64,000 nt of DNA, from the NCBI GenBank assembly GCA_016201435.1, contig JACQCT010000001.1, forward strand, positions 40,284 to 104,283. Reading direction: 5' to 3'. Made by a program: the position numbers and the translations under genes. The stretch comes from Nitrososphaerota archaeon (GTDB lineage: Archaea > Thermoproteota > Nitrososphaeria > Nitrososphaerales > Nitrosopumilaceae). Of this stretch, positions 28,917-38,965 are shown one piece after another; position 1 is the first letter of the stretch, and every line of letters begins with the position of its first letter. The notes under the pieces are model-generated. The model saw only the letters and a list, made by a program, of their open reading frames with translations, did no database searches and was not told the origin of the DNA.

Positions 28917-29774
28917 ATGATAAAGAAAAAAATTGCAATCATTGGCTCGGAGGGACAGATGGGCAAATGGTTGTCAAAATATTTCATAGAGAAGGGTTTT
29001 GAGGTTATTGCCTATGATTCTGAGAAAGAAATCGTAAACAAGCTGGTAACCAAAGCCAAGTCACTTGTTGGCGCAATTCTAAATGTTGATTATGTAATAC
29101 TTGCCATCCCAGTAAAACGCACTCCTGAAACAATCAGGCTGATTGCAAAAGAAATGAGGCGAGATTCTTATCTCATAGATATTTCATCTCTGAAATCAAA
29201 AACAGTTTCCGCGCTATTAAAAATCCCAAACAAGGTCAATCCTATTTGCATTCATCCCATGTTTGGACCAGGTACAAAAAAACTCAAAGGCCAGAACATC
29301 ATATCTATTCCAATCAGGGATGCAAGAAAAGAACTCCTCATGGCAAAATCTCTTTTTCCTGATGCATCTTTTGTCTCAATTGATGCCGTAGAGCACGACA
29401 AAAAAATGGCGATGGTTCTTGGCATGACACATCTTGTCAACCTTACACTTGCAAACATTCTATCAAAGGAGGAAAACTTTACGTTGGTAGAAAAGATGGC
29501 AGGTACAACGTTTAGAGCTCAAAAAATACTTACTGCGGGAATAATGACAGAGTCCGCTGAGCTCTTGGAGACTATCATTTCAAATCCTGAAATTAGAAGA
29601 TATGCTGAGGAATTATGGAAAGATATTGGTAGGATGCTTATTTTAATTCAGGAAAACAAATCTGAAGAAATTATAAAATACATAAACGTCACCAAGGAAA
29701 GACTAGCAAAAAATGTAGATCTTGAAGAATCTTATAAGAAATTAATATCAATGGTAAACTCTGTAGAAAAATAA
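28917..29774 (+). CDS. tyrA: Prephenate dehydrogenase
   Basis: IAIIGSEGQMGKWLSKYF, DYVILAIPVKRTPETI, HPMFGPG. Confidence 0.9.
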   Translation: MIKKKIAIIGSEGQMGKWLSKYFIEKGFEVIAYDSEKEIVNKLVTKAKSLVGAILNVDYVILAIPVKRTPETIRLIAKEMRRDSYLIDISSLKSKTVSALLKIPNKVNPICIHPMFGPGTKKLKGQNIISIPIRDARKELLMAKSLFPDASFVSIDAVEHDKKMAMVLGMTHLVNLTLANILSKEENFTLVEKMAGTTFRAQKILTAGIMTESAELLETIISNPEIRRYAEELWKDIGRMLILIQENKSEEIIKYINVTKERLAKNVDLEESYKKLISMVNSVEK

Positions 29775-30176
29775 TTGCACTCTACAAAAATTGTCACATC
29801 TTTTCTTTTGCATGTGGACAAATTTCTCATTTTAAAACGCAGTCAAAACGTAAAGAGCATGAAGGGACAGTGGGCTGGCATAAGCGGTATAATAGAAGGA
29901 GATGAGGAACCGCTACAAAGAGCAAAGATAGAGATTTTTGAGGAAGTAGGGATAACAGAGAATTCTCTTGTCTTACTCAAGACTGCGCCCCAAATGCAGA
30001 TAAGCTCGCAGTATGCAAATCACGAATGGACTGTTCTCCCTTTTTTGTTTTCTGTAAATGAACCAAACATAAAACTGAATTGGGAGAATTCAGAATACAG
30101 ATGGATTTATGCCAATGAAATTTCAAAATATCAGACAGTTCCAAGCTTAGACAAAGTACTAGCTAGCTTGCTGTAA
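29775..30176 (+). CDS. NUDIX hydrolase
   Basis: GIIEGDEEPLQRAKIEIFEEVGI NUDIX box. Confidence 0.88.
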   Translation: MHSTKIVTSFLLHVDKFLILKRSQNVKSMKGQWAGISGIIEGDEEPLQRAKIEIFEEVGITENSLVLLKTAPQMQISSQYANHEWTVLPFLFSVNEPNIKLNWENSEYRWIYANEISKYQTVPSLDKVLASLL

Positions 30177-31490
30177 TTTTTCTATCTCTTCAGGGGTGTT
30201 GTATCTTTGTTGTGGGAGCATGATATACACACAAGCTCCTCCACACATTGTACATGGAACTGTATTGCCATTTATCTGACCAACCCTTCCATGAATGCGA
30301 GCTGCCTCTTCTGGGTCTATAGAAAGTGCAATTTGTTTTTCCCAGTTTAATGTGCGTCTTGCCTCTGTCATTTCCATATCCCATTTTATTGCCTTATCCC
30401 GCAGCTTTACCAAATCTCCTGCATGAGCTGCAATTCTATACGCAATCAATCCTGCCTTTACTTCTTCTGGAGTTGGCAATGCCAAATGTTCAGATGGTGT
30501 AAGATAACACAATAAATCCACTCCTTCACTTGCCGAAATTGCGGCACCTATCGCACTTGCTATATGATCATGGCCAGATGCAATATCGGTCACAAGTGGA
30601 CCTAAGACATAGTATGGAACATCACCTATCAATGATTTTGCCAGTCGAACGTTTGCTGCAACTTCATTTAGTGGAACATGTCCTGGACCTTCAACCATAA
30701 CTTGCACATCTTTTTCATGAGCTTGTTTTGTTAATCTGGAGACATTGATCATTTCCTGTACTTGTAATTCATCATGAGAATCCAGAATTGAGCCAGGTCT
30801 TAGGGCATCCCCCAAGCTAAATGTCACATCGTATTTTCTTGCCAACTCTATAAGATAATCAAAATGCTCAAAGTATGGATTTTCTTTGTCATACTTTAGC
30901 ATCCAGGCAGCAGTAATGGTGCCGCCCTTGCTTACTATTCCACCATGTCTTTTTACTGAAAGAATTCTTTTTGCAATCTCTTTTGTAATTCCAGAGTGTA
31001 TCGTGGTATAATCAACGCCGTCTTTGACGTTTCTTTCAAAAGCCTTAAGAAAATCATCCTCAGTAATATCAAGCGGATTTTTGTTCTTTTCTACTCCATA
31101 GTTATATGCCTCGTACACAGGAACTGTACCAAATGTTATTGGTGCAGCATCTAACAGAGTTCTTCTAAAGTGTCCTACATCACCACCGTCACTAAGGTCC
31201 ATTATAGTATCAGCATGATATTTTACCGCAACCTTTGCTTTTTTTATCTCCTCTTCCAAATTATTTGAAAGTGTAGAATTACCAATGTTTACATTTACTT
31301 TGGTTTTCATTCCTTTTCCAATACCTACTACTCTAATTTTCTGAGGTCTTTCATTATTGTGAGGAATAATTATGGAACCGTTTGCTATCTTGGGCATTAG
31401 CCACTCTAAGGTTACGTCTTCATCTTTTGCAACTGCTTTCATTTCTTCTGTTGCAATTCCCCTACGTGCAGAACCCATTTGCGTAGTCAA
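30159..31490 (-). CDS. thiC: Phosphomethylpyrimidine synthase ThiC
   Basis: KHGGIVSKGGTI, VEGPGHVPLNEVAANV, C-terminal CTMCGGACVYIM (CxxCxxxC). Confidence 0.95.
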   Translation of the reverse strand: MTTQMGSARRGIATEEMKAVAKDEDVTLEWLMPKIANGSIIIPHNNERPQKIRVVGIGKGMKTKVNVNIGNSTLSNNLEEEIKKAKVAVKYHADTIMDLSDGGDVGHFRRTLLDAAPITFGTVPVYEAYNYGVEKNKNPLDITEDDFLKAFERNVKDGVDYTTIHSGITKEIAKRILSVKRHGGIVSKGGTITAAWMLKYDKENPYFEHFDYLIELARKYDVTFSLGDALRPGSILDSHDELQVQEMINVSRLTKQAHEKDVQVMVEGPGHVPLNEVAANVRLAKSLIGDVPYYVLGPLVTDIASGHDHIASAIGAAISASEGVDLLCYLTPSEHLALPTPEEVKAGLIAYRIAAHAGDLVKLRDKAIKWDMEMTEARRTLNWEKQIALSIDPEEAARIHGRVGQINGNTVPCTMCGGACVYIMLPQQRYNTPEEIEKLQQAS

Positions 31491-31545
31491 ATCATTGTTT
31501 CTACCAAATGATTGGATTTAAACGTGAGTTTCATGTCTTAAATTT

Positions 31546-32850
31546 GTGATTGCATTATCCATAGCAGGATCTGATCCATCAGCAGGTGCTGGGATCCAAG
31601 CGGATTTGAAAACATTTGTTGCACTTGGAATCCATGGTCTGACAGTCATATCAGCAATAACCAGCCAGAATACATCAAAATTTTCCAAAGTTAAAGAAAT
31701 TTCTTCTGACATGATTCAAAGTCAACTTGAATCAGTTTTGTTAGATTTTAATATTGATGTGATAAAAATCGGGATGGTATACAGTTCATCAATAATAAAA
31801 TCAATTTATTCTGAATTAAAAGAAACCAAAATACCAATAGTTTTAGATCCGGTGTTTGAATCAACAACTGGTGGAATCTTACTACAAAATGAGGCTTTTC
31901 CTCTTTTTAAAAAATTACTCGTACCCCTGTCTTTTGTCATAACTCCTAATGTATTAGAAGCTGAGAGGCTTGCAGGCATGAAGATAAGGACTTCTAAGGA
32001 TGTCAGAGTAGCTGCAGCCAAGATCCATCACATGGGTGCAGAAAATGTAGTGATAAAGGGAGGTCATTTGGATGGCAAAAATGTAACAGACTATGTTCTG
32101 GAGAAAACTAAATTTTACTCCTTTTCTGGAAAGAGGATAAATCGTACGACTCATGGTGGAGGATGTAATTTTTCAGCCTCCTTGGCAGCAAGCCTTGCAA
32201 AAGGACATAGTCTCAGAAATGCGGTAAAGTTTGCAAAAGAATTCTCGTTTGAATCCATAGCAAGTTCGCAAAAAATTGGAAAAGGTATCTTTGTAACAAA
32301 AACAGGAAATATTGATGAAATAGAAAAGGAACTATCAGATGCAATTTCTAAATTTACAAATTTAAAAAACATATCCAAATACATACCGGAAGTTCAGACA
32401 AACTTTGTTTTTTCAAGAAAAAATCCAGAATCATTAAATGACATCTTGGGAGTTTCTGGAAGAATTGTAAAGGTTGGGAACAGTGCAATAGTTACTGGCA
32501 GTTTGAAGTATGGCGGCTCAAAACATGTTGGGTCCGCTGTTTTGCAAATGGCAAAAAAATTTCCTGCCATAAGATCTGGTATAAACATAAAATATGACAA
32601 GGAATTTATCAAAAAAGCAATTTCAAAAAAATTTTCTGTATCACATTATGAAAGATCATCAGAACCAGGTAAAACTAGGACTAGTGAAGGAAATACGATA
32701 TCATGGGGAATTAAAAACGCAATTAAAAATTCGTCAAAGCCGGCAGATTTAATATTTCACAAGGGTGACGTTGGAAAAGAGCCGATGATCATGATTTTTG
32801 GAACTAGCCCAAATGGAGTTCTTGCAAAAATTGTCAAAATAATTGTCTAG
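31546..32850 (+). CDS. thiD: HMP/HMP-P kinase fused to ThiN-type thiamine-phosphate synthase
   Basis: SIAGSDPSAGAGIQADLKTF and C-terminal ThiN-like region YERSSEPGKTRTSEGNTISWGI. Confidence 0.92.
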   Translation: MIALSIAGSDPSAGAGIQADLKTFVALGIHGLTVISAITSQNTSKFSKVKEISSDMIQSQLESVLLDFNIDVIKIGMVYSSSIIKSIYSELKETKIPIVLDPVFESTTGGILLQNEAFPLFKKLLVPLSFVITPNVLEAERLAGMKIRTSKDVRVAAAKIHHMGAENVVIKGGHLDGKNVTDYVLEKTKFYSFSGKRINRTTHGGGCNFSASLAASLAKGHSLRNAVKFAKEFSFESIASSQKIGKGIFVTKTGNIDEIEKELSDAISKFTNLKNISKYIPEVQTNFVFSRKNPESLNDILGVSGRIVKVGNSAIVTGSLKYGGSKHVGSAVLQMAKKFPAIRSGINIKYDKEFIKKAISKKFSVSHYERSSEPGKTRTSEGNTISWGIKNAIKNSSKPADLIFHKGDVGKEPMIMIFGTSPNGVLAKIVKIIV

Positions 32851-32898
32851 TGCCATTTCATCCTTCAACATAAATACCAGAATTTTAAACATAGTTTC

Positions 32899-33600
32899 GT
32901 GAAAGCTGTAATTCTCGCAGGCGGACTAGGTACAAGGCTGCAACCATATACGACTTTTCTTCCAAAAGCAATGCTTCCTCTTGGTGAAAAACCCCTGCTT
33001 GAGCATTTGATTGAGTGGATAAAAAAGAGCAAAATAGACTCCATTGTTTTATGTGTCAGCTATTTGAGAAGAACAATCGAGGACTATTTTGAGGATGGAA
33101 GTAGGTTTGGAGTAAAAATAGAATATGCGACCGCAAACAGGCCTTTTGCCACAGCAGGACAGCTAAAGACAGCTGAAGAATTTATTGATGATACTTTTGT
33201 TTGTGTCTATGGCGATTCTGTTTTTGATTTTAATTTAAAAAACATGATAGATTATCATAAAAGGAAAAAATCATTTGCCACAATGGCATTATTTGAATAC
33301 AAAACAAGGCTTCAGTATGGATTCATAGAGACAGACAAAAATAACAAAGTAACAGCATGGAAAGAAAAACCCGAGGTAAAAGGAAACATCAACGTTGGAT
33401 GTTATGTGATGGAGCCTGGTGTCCTAAAATTAATTCCTCCAAACAGGCCTTATGGCATGGACGATGTGATAAAAAGTGCAATTACACGCAAAAACAAGGT
33501 AAGCGGATTTTTAATTAAAAAAGGTTTCTTGGATATTGGAGATAAAACTTCCTATAGAAAAGCATACCAATACTATATTGAAAAGCTTGGCCGAATCTAA
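32899..33600 (+). CDS. Sugar nucleotidyltransferase
   Basis: KAVILAGGLGTRLQPYTTFLPKAMLPLGEKPLLEHL; GTG start. Confidence 0.93.
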   Translation: MKAVILAGGLGTRLQPYTTFLPKAMLPLGEKPLLEHLIEWIKKSKIDSIVLCVSYLRRTIEDYFEDGSRFGVKIEYATANRPFATAGQLKTAEEFIDDTFVCVYGDSVFDFNLKNMIDYHKRKKSFATMALFEYKTRLQYGFIETDKNNKVTAWKEKPEVKGNINVGCYVMEPGVLKLIPPNRPYGMDDVIKSAITRKNKVSGFLIKKGFLDIGDKTSYRKAYQYYIEKLGRI

Positions 33601-33609
33601 TACCAAACT

Positions 33610-34053
33610 ATGACTGTAAAAATTCGTGAATTACAGGAAAAGGATCTCTTCAATGGTTTTTTAGAATCTTTAGATTCTCTTAGAAAAGCAAGTGATCTGA
33701 CTCCAAAAAAAGCAAAGACAGTATTTAAAAAAATTAAATCGATACCAGATCACATAATCTATGTTGCAGTGTATGATTCAAAAATAGTAGGTGCTGCCAC
33801 TATATTCATAGAGCCAAAATTCATTCATGACGGTGGCAAGGTAGGACACATAGAGGACGTTGTTGTAAGTAAAAAATATCAGGGAGAAGGAATCGGGCAA
33901 AAACTAATCAAAGCACTCATCATATACGCAGAAAAAAATGGCTGCTACAAAACTGTACTGGATTGTACAGATGAAATAATGCCGTTTTATAAAAAACTAG
34001 GGTTTAAGCATTTTTCAAATTCTATGAGAATTGATCATCGATCAAAAAAGTAG
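33610..34053 (+). CDS. GNAT acetyltransferase (GNA1-like)
   Basis: GHIEDVVVSKKYQGEGIGQKLIKALIIYAEKNGCYKTVLDC. Confidence 0.88.
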   Translation: MTVKIRELQEKDLFNGFLESLDSLRKASDLTPKKAKTVFKKIKSIPDHIIYVAVYDSKIVGAATIFIEPKFIHDGGKVGHIEDVVVSKKYQGEGIGQKLIKALIIYAEKNGCYKTVLDCTDEIMPFYKKLGFKHFSNSMRIDHRSKK

Positions 34054-34487
34054 TCTTTTTTTGGTCTGGGTTTGGTCTTAAACAACAGACTACCAATTAT
34101 CATGACAGGTATTGATACTGCCATAAATATTGGAGGACTAAGTTTTACTTCGGTAACAAGGTATGACACACTTATGGTAGAAAGCAAAGTGTTGGCATAA
34201 TACATACCTACAAGTAATATGGCACCACCAGCAACAATCATTGAACCAACAAGTCTTGAACCATATCTTCGTGACAACAAGTATGACAGGCCAGCTAGAA
34301 TTAATGCTGGCCCAATACCAATTGAAATGAATTCAAGCATTTCAGGTCCACCTTGCAGACTTGGTAGAAGGGCGTCAATTTCCTGTGCTGTATGATGTGC
34401 AAGAAAATTAAACATTGATAAAATTTCGCCAACAAAAAGTATAAACCAAGCAAGGCTTGCACCGCCAACCCATTTTTCAATTGCCAC
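34035..34487 (-). CDS. Hypothetical membrane protein
   Basis: Four predicted hydrophobic segments. Confidence 0.65.
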   Translation of the reverse strand: MAIEKWVGGASLAWFILFVGEILSMFNFLAHHTAQEIDALLPSLQGGPEMLEFISIGIGPALILAGLSYLLSRRYGSRLVGSMIVAGGAILLVGMYYANTLLSTISVSYLVTEVKLSPPIFMAVSIPVMIIGSLLFKTKPRPKKDYFFDR

Positions 34488-34574
34488 AGATATTATTTTT
34501 TCAATTCAATAAATAAACCAAGTGATTGATATGACAAATGTCATTTAACTCTAGATCAGAAAAACAGATCTCAT

Positions 34575-35591
34575 TTAGACAATACCGACAAGATTGGCAA
34601 GTTCTTTTCTGCATGAAGAGCCCAATTCTTCTGCAGCTTTTTCTGGAGTGATCTTGTTTAGAAATACTCCATATCCTCGTTCAAGTCCTGACCAAGAATC
34701 ATCTTGTGGATATACCTCTATGTGCCAGTGGATTTGTCTATTGTTTTTCTTTTCTGGTGAAAGGTGAAAGACCATGTTGTAAGAAGGATTTTTCATTGTA
34801 GTTGCTAGTCCACCCAGTGTTGCACGTAAGATCAATGACAGATCATTAATCTCCTTTTGCGTAATTTTTGAAAAACTTGTTATGTGTTTTTTTGGATAAA
34901 TCCAGAATTCATATGGATGAGACGGCGCCCATGGACAAAAGGCAAGAAATCCTTCTGTCTGCAGTATTTGCCTTGGCCCTCCTGTCTCTGTAGCTACAGC
35001 CTGGCACATTGGACATATTCCCTTTTCATTTAAGATTCTGTGTGCAGCCTCTGCTTCCAGTTCTATCGTTGGTGGAATTGTGGAAAAAGTGACGACGTTT
35101 ATGTGAGGATGAGTGGTAAAGCCGCCTGCCTCTTTGCCATGATTAACGTAAATTGAGACATATGTGACTCCCCTTTGAGTATAGAGCCAACGAAGTCGAT
35201 CTTGAATAACTACCAGAACATTTGACCACTGTTCTGTAGGTAATGTAGCAAGAGAATCTTTGTGTTTTTCAGACGCAACCACGATATAGTGATACCCGTA
35301 AGCAGGTTCGCTATACAGCGGCCTATCACTGAAAGAATTTTCAGAGTCTGTAGTTACTACAGGATTTTTACTTTCAAAAACTCTTACTGACCATCCTTCA
35401 ACAAAATAATCTTCACTGTCCTGAAGCCTTTGCAACATACCATCTTTTGCGACAAGTGAAAGTGTTGATGGGTTTGTCATGGATTCATTTCCAGGACAGA
35501 ATGGGCATTTTTTTGAATCTGTAGCTACATGGTTGTTTGGGGAAACAATGACAAACTTGTCAATGACATAATCTTTACGCAAATCCCCCAT
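34575..35591 (-). CDS. galT: Galactose-1-phosphate uridylyltransferase-like (HIT superfamily)
   Basis: CPFCPGNES, THPHINVV, HWHIEVYP. Confidence 0.88.
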   Translation of the reverse strand: MGDLRKDYVIDKFVIVSPNNHVATDSKKCPFCPGNESMTNPSTLSLVAKDGMLQRLQDSEDYFVEGWSVRVFESKNPVVTTDSENSFSDRPLYSEPAYGYHYIVVASEKHKDSLATLPTEQWSNVLVVIQDRLRWLYTQRGVTYVSIYVNHGKEAGGFTTHPHINVVTFSTIPPTIELEAEAAHRILNEKGICPMCQAVATETGGPRQILQTEGFLAFCPWAPSHPYEFWIYPKKHITSFSKITQKEINDLSLILRATLGGLATTMKNPSYNMVFHLSPEKKNNRQIHWHIEVYPQDDSWSGLERGYGVFLNKITPEKAAEELGSSCRKELANLVGIV

Positions 35592-35724
35592 ATCACTACA
35601 ATCGGGATCTGGTAATTTAAAACCTTTTCAAAGATCGGATAAAAAAATATTGTAAAGTTTATGTGTAACACAACAAACTCGAAAAGTGAGCTGATGAAAA
35701 ATTTCTGATAATTCCGATGTACAT

Positions 35725-36984
35725 ATGATATATGTTCTGCTAGATGGTATCGGAGATCTTCCACATCCAAATCTAAAAGGTTCTACTCCTCTTAGTTTTG
35801 CAAAAACTCCCAACCTTGATAAAATTGCAAGAAATGGCTCCATAGGACAAGTCATATCAGTAGGAAAAGGAATTGCCCCCCAGTCAGATATTGCAGTTTT
35901 TAACATGCTGGGATACAAATTTCAACATGCAGATTATGTTGGAAGGGGAGTAATAGAGGCAATTGGAATAGGCATTGATTTTAAAGACGGAGACTTGGCT
36001 TTGCGCGGGAACTTTGCAACAGTAAATGACGAGAACATCATAGTTGACAGAAGAGCTGGAAGAAACATAGAGAAAGATGATGCCCTTGCAGTTTCACTTG
36101 AGATAGAACGAAAGATGAAATTTTCAAATCCTAAAGCTTCAGTTGTCGTAGCACCAACCATAGGACATAGATTGGTTGTTAGGATACGGTGTGAGGGTGA
36201 GCGTCTTTGCTCAGAAATAAGCAATACGGATCCTGCCTATGCAAGAATAGCTGGAATGGGTGTGGCAAGAGCACCTGGAGACTATCTAGAGATTGAAAAA
36301 TCTCTTCCTCTTAACGAGTCCCCCAGTGCAAAGCTTTCTGCCACTCTAGTCAATGAATTTACTGAACAGTCACTGGATATAATGAAAAAAAGTGAGACAA
36401 ATAAAATTCGTAAAGAAAAAGGAAAGAAACTTTTGAACAGTATCTTATTGCGAGATGCTGGCAACAAATTTCCTGATGTCATTCCCATAAATGATCTGCA
36501 TGCAATGAAGTTTTCATGCATAGTAGACATGCCAGTAGAAATTGGGATTTCAAATGTACTAAAGATGAAGACGTTTAGTGCAGGAGGCTTGACAGACTAT
36601 GAAGAAAAGGCAAGAGTTGCTGCAAAGGCAATGGAAACCCAAAATGCAATTTATGTTCACATCAAAGGCCCTGATGAGTTTGGCCACGATGGTGACGCGA
36701 TAGGAAAAATGAAAAACATTGAAGAGATAGACAAGAGATTTTTTGGAACATTGCTTGACAACATTGACACTGGAAAGGTTTCAATTGTGATTTCAGGAGA
36801 TCATTCCACACCATGCATTAATCGGGGACACAGTGATGATCCAGTTCCCGTTTTGGTCTCTGGAAATTCTGTCAAAAAAGATGGAACTGTAAGGTTTACT
36901 GAAGATGAAGCAAAGAAAGGAAAAATCGGTTTGCTTGCAGGTGCGGATGTAATAAAAACTGCCTTGAAATTAATCAAACCATAA
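35725..36984 (+). CDS. apgM: 2,3-bisphosphoglycerate-independent phosphoglycerate mutase, archaeal
   Basis: YVLLDGIGDLPHPNLKGSTPLSFAKTPNLDKIARNGSIG; GDHSTPCINRGHSDDPVPVL. Confidence 0.94.
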   Translation: MIYVLLDGIGDLPHPNLKGSTPLSFAKTPNLDKIARNGSIGQVISVGKGIAPQSDIAVFNMLGYKFQHADYVGRGVIEAIGIGIDFKDGDLALRGNFATVNDENIIVDRRAGRNIEKDDALAVSLEIERKMKFSNPKASVVVAPTIGHRLVVRIRCEGERLCSEISNTDPAYARIAGMGVARAPGDYLEIEKSLPLNESPSAKLSATLVNEFTEQSLDIMKKSETNKIRKEKGKKLLNSILLRDAGNKFPDVIPINDLHAMKFSCIVDMPVEIGISNVLKMKTFSAGGLTDYEEKARVAAKAMETQNAIYVHIKGPDEFGHDGDAIGKMKNIEEIDKRFFGTLLDNIDTGKVSIVISGDHSTPCINRGHSDDPVPVLVSGNSVKKDGTVRFTEDEAKKGKIGLLAGADVIKTALKLIKP

Positions 36985-37534
36985 AAGTTTCTATTTTTCC
37001 AGAAGATATAATTTCTGAGACCTTGTTTCGCAAAATATCAACATCTATGTTATAGTATTTTCCTGAAGAGTTGCCAAACTTTTCCATCGCTCTCTTTAGA
37101 ATTGAAAGACAGATGTCATCCTCGTTTTTCTGATAGTGTACAAATGCTGCGGCAACAAGAATTATTCCCTGAATCAGGTCCTTTTCTCCATCGTATGTCT
37201 TCTTCCATACGCTTTCCAGGATTTCATGGCACTCCCAAAACCTTTCATAGTTGAAATATTCTCTTCCATTTTCTACCGCTTTTTCTTTTTCCATTTCCTC
37301 TTCAACCAAATGTCTTGCATGGTCAAGCGGGGATATGATTTCGAGTTTTTTTACCAAAACATCCAGATATTCTTTTGATACGGACACATCAAACTCTACA
37401 TATCTGCTTGAGACTCTTGCATCCCTTACAATGGCATGCATTCCAGCAACAAGCTTGTCAGCTTGTGATAGGAGCTTTTTTGCATCCTGCGGAACATGAC
37501 CTGAATTTTTCAGGTGAATCATAAAACGATCCAC
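36974..37534 (-). CDS. DUF309-type protein
   Basis: YFNYERFWECHEILESVWKKTYDGEKDLIQGIILVAAAFVHYQK. Confidence 0.8.
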   Translation of the reverse strand: MDRFMIHLKNSGHVPQDAKKLLSQADKLVAGMHAIVRDARVSSRYVEFDVSVSKEYLDVLVKKLEIISPLDHARHLVEEEMEKEKAVENGREYFNYERFWECHEILESVWKKTYDGEKDLIQGIILVAAAFVHYQKNEDDICLSILKRAMEKFGNSSGKYYNIDVDILRNKVSEIISSGKIETFMV

Positions 37535-37607
37535 ATGCAGAGAATGGTTTAATTTCTTAAATTTGTTAGCAATTTTCCGTTAAGATTATATGAACAATTA
37601 AGAGGAC

Positions 37608-38066
37608 TTGGAATACATGTCCATGATTGATGTAACACGTGATGTAAAGAACATCCTACTTGCAAGAAGGGAGATTACATGCACATTTAAGGGACTGGCT
37701 GGCAAGCTAAAAAAACTAGAAGCAGTGGATGTCGTATCAAAACACTTTAAGCTTGATGGCAAAGTCATAGTTCCAATCAAATTACAAAATGAAACAGGAA
37801 GGCCTATGGTTTCAGGTATTTTCTATATTTATGACGATGAAAAATTGGCGAGACAGCATGTCAAGCCGGCAATTTTCCAAAGACTAGACAAGGCAAAAGG
37901 TGGCGGTGAAAAGGCAGAAGAGGTAAAGGAAGCCCCGGCAGAAAAAGCTGAAGAGAAAAAGGCAGAAAAACCAAAGAAGGAAGAAAAGAAAGCTGAAGAC
38001 ACGTCGGAAGAAAAGCCAAGAGAGAAAAAGGCAGAAGACAAACCAAAGAAGGAAGAGAGTAAGTAA
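37608..38066 (+). CDS. rps24e: Ribosomal protein S24e with long Lys/Glu-rich C-terminal tail
   Basis: LLARREITCTFKGLAGKLKKLEAVDVVSKHFKLDGK...GIFYIYDDEKLARQHVKPAIFQR; followed by S27ae. Confidence 0.8.
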   Translation: MEYMSMIDVTRDVKNILLARREITCTFKGLAGKLKKLEAVDVVSKHFKLDGKVIVPIKLQNETGRPMVSGIFYIYDDEKLARQHVKPAIFQRLDKAKGGGEKAEEVKEAPAEKAEEKKAEKPKKEEKKAEDTSEEKPREKKAEDKPKKEESK

Positions 38067-38260
38067 TGGCAGGAGGAAAGAAAGCAGCTGGAGGCAAAAA
38101 AGGTTCGAGCCCCAGTGTCTACAAGTTTTACAAAGTTAAAGGGGAAAAGGCAGAAAAACTGCGAAAGGAATGCGACAGATGTGGTAAGGGAGTGTTCATG
38201 TCAGAACACAAAAACAGACGCACTTGCGGCAAATGCGGTCTTACTGAATTTAAACAATAA
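38066..38260 (+). CDS. rps27ae: Ribosomal protein S27ae
   Basis: KECDRCGKGVFMSEHKNRRTCGKCGLTEF zinc ribbon. Confidence 0.92.
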   Translation: MAGGKKAAGGKKGSSPSVYKFYKVKGEKAEKLRKECDRCGKGVFMSEHKNRRTCGKCGLTEFKQ

Positions 38261-38965
38261 TTAGTAATACTTTTTCTTGCGAAGTTTTGACATTTTTTGT
38301 GCAAGTTCATCAAGCTTTGATTCTAGTTTTGGATCAATCTTTGTTTTAGCAAGGATTTCTGATGGAATCTTGGCAATATTTGTATCCATGGTTATCTTTG
38401 TGGTTGGCAGGTTTTTTTCTATCCAGAATTTAACCACCTTGTCTTCAAGCTTGTAGTCTCGAAATCCTTCAGGAAATTTCTTTGTTATATGCAACAGCAA
38501 GGTCTTGTCATCAAATACGGCCCTTGGATCAAAAAGTCTAGTCGCATCTGAATATGCACTTTCAAATAAATTTCCTGAAAGCTCATCAGAGAGAATTTCC
38601 ATTTTTGATATACGTCTTACTAGTTCCAGATAGTGTAAAAATTCGTGAGCCAAAATGGCATGTATTGTTCCCTTTAGGCCAAATGCTACAAGTGGTGCAG
38701 TGATTTGAATTATGATTTCAAGTTTTTCTGCAATAACAACTGGAGTTGTCCTGGCAAACAATATTCCAAGATCAGTTGAGATATGAGAGTGTGACAATAC
38801 GATAGACGGTTCCACATATGCAATTGGAAAGTTGATTCCTGATGCCTTTTCTATTCTGTCTATTCCGGATATAACAACAGGAAACCTTTCTGTTATGGTA
38901 TGATGGATCTTGTCAGGCAAAAGACCGTTTTTGTGTGCCTCTTGAACTTTTAGTAGCGGATTCAA
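38261..38965 (-). CDS. Hypothetical protein with HEFLH zinc-metallopeptidase-like motif
   Basis: GTIHAILAHEFLHYLELVRR. Confidence 0.6.
   Translation of the reverse strand: MNPLLKVQEAHKNGLLPDKIHHTITERFPVVISGIDRIEKASGINFPIAYVEPSIVLSHSHISTDLGILFARTTPVVIAEKLEIIIQITAPLVAFGLKGTIHAILAHEFLHYLELVRRISKMEILSDELSGNLFESAYSDATRLFDPRAVFDDKTLLLHITKKFPEGFRDYKLEDKVVKFWIEKNLPTTKITMDTNIAKIPSEILAKTKIDPKLESKLDELAQKMSKLRKKKYY

Noticed and set aside
31491-31545. TPP riboswitch between thiC and thiD
   Set aside because: The 55-bp divergent gap is too short and shows no recognisable TPP aptamer sequence.
37829-38097. Ser/Phe/Leu-rich minus-strand ORFs opposite S24e
   Set aside because: Mirror image of the AAG/GAA-rich S24e tail; no independent evidence.
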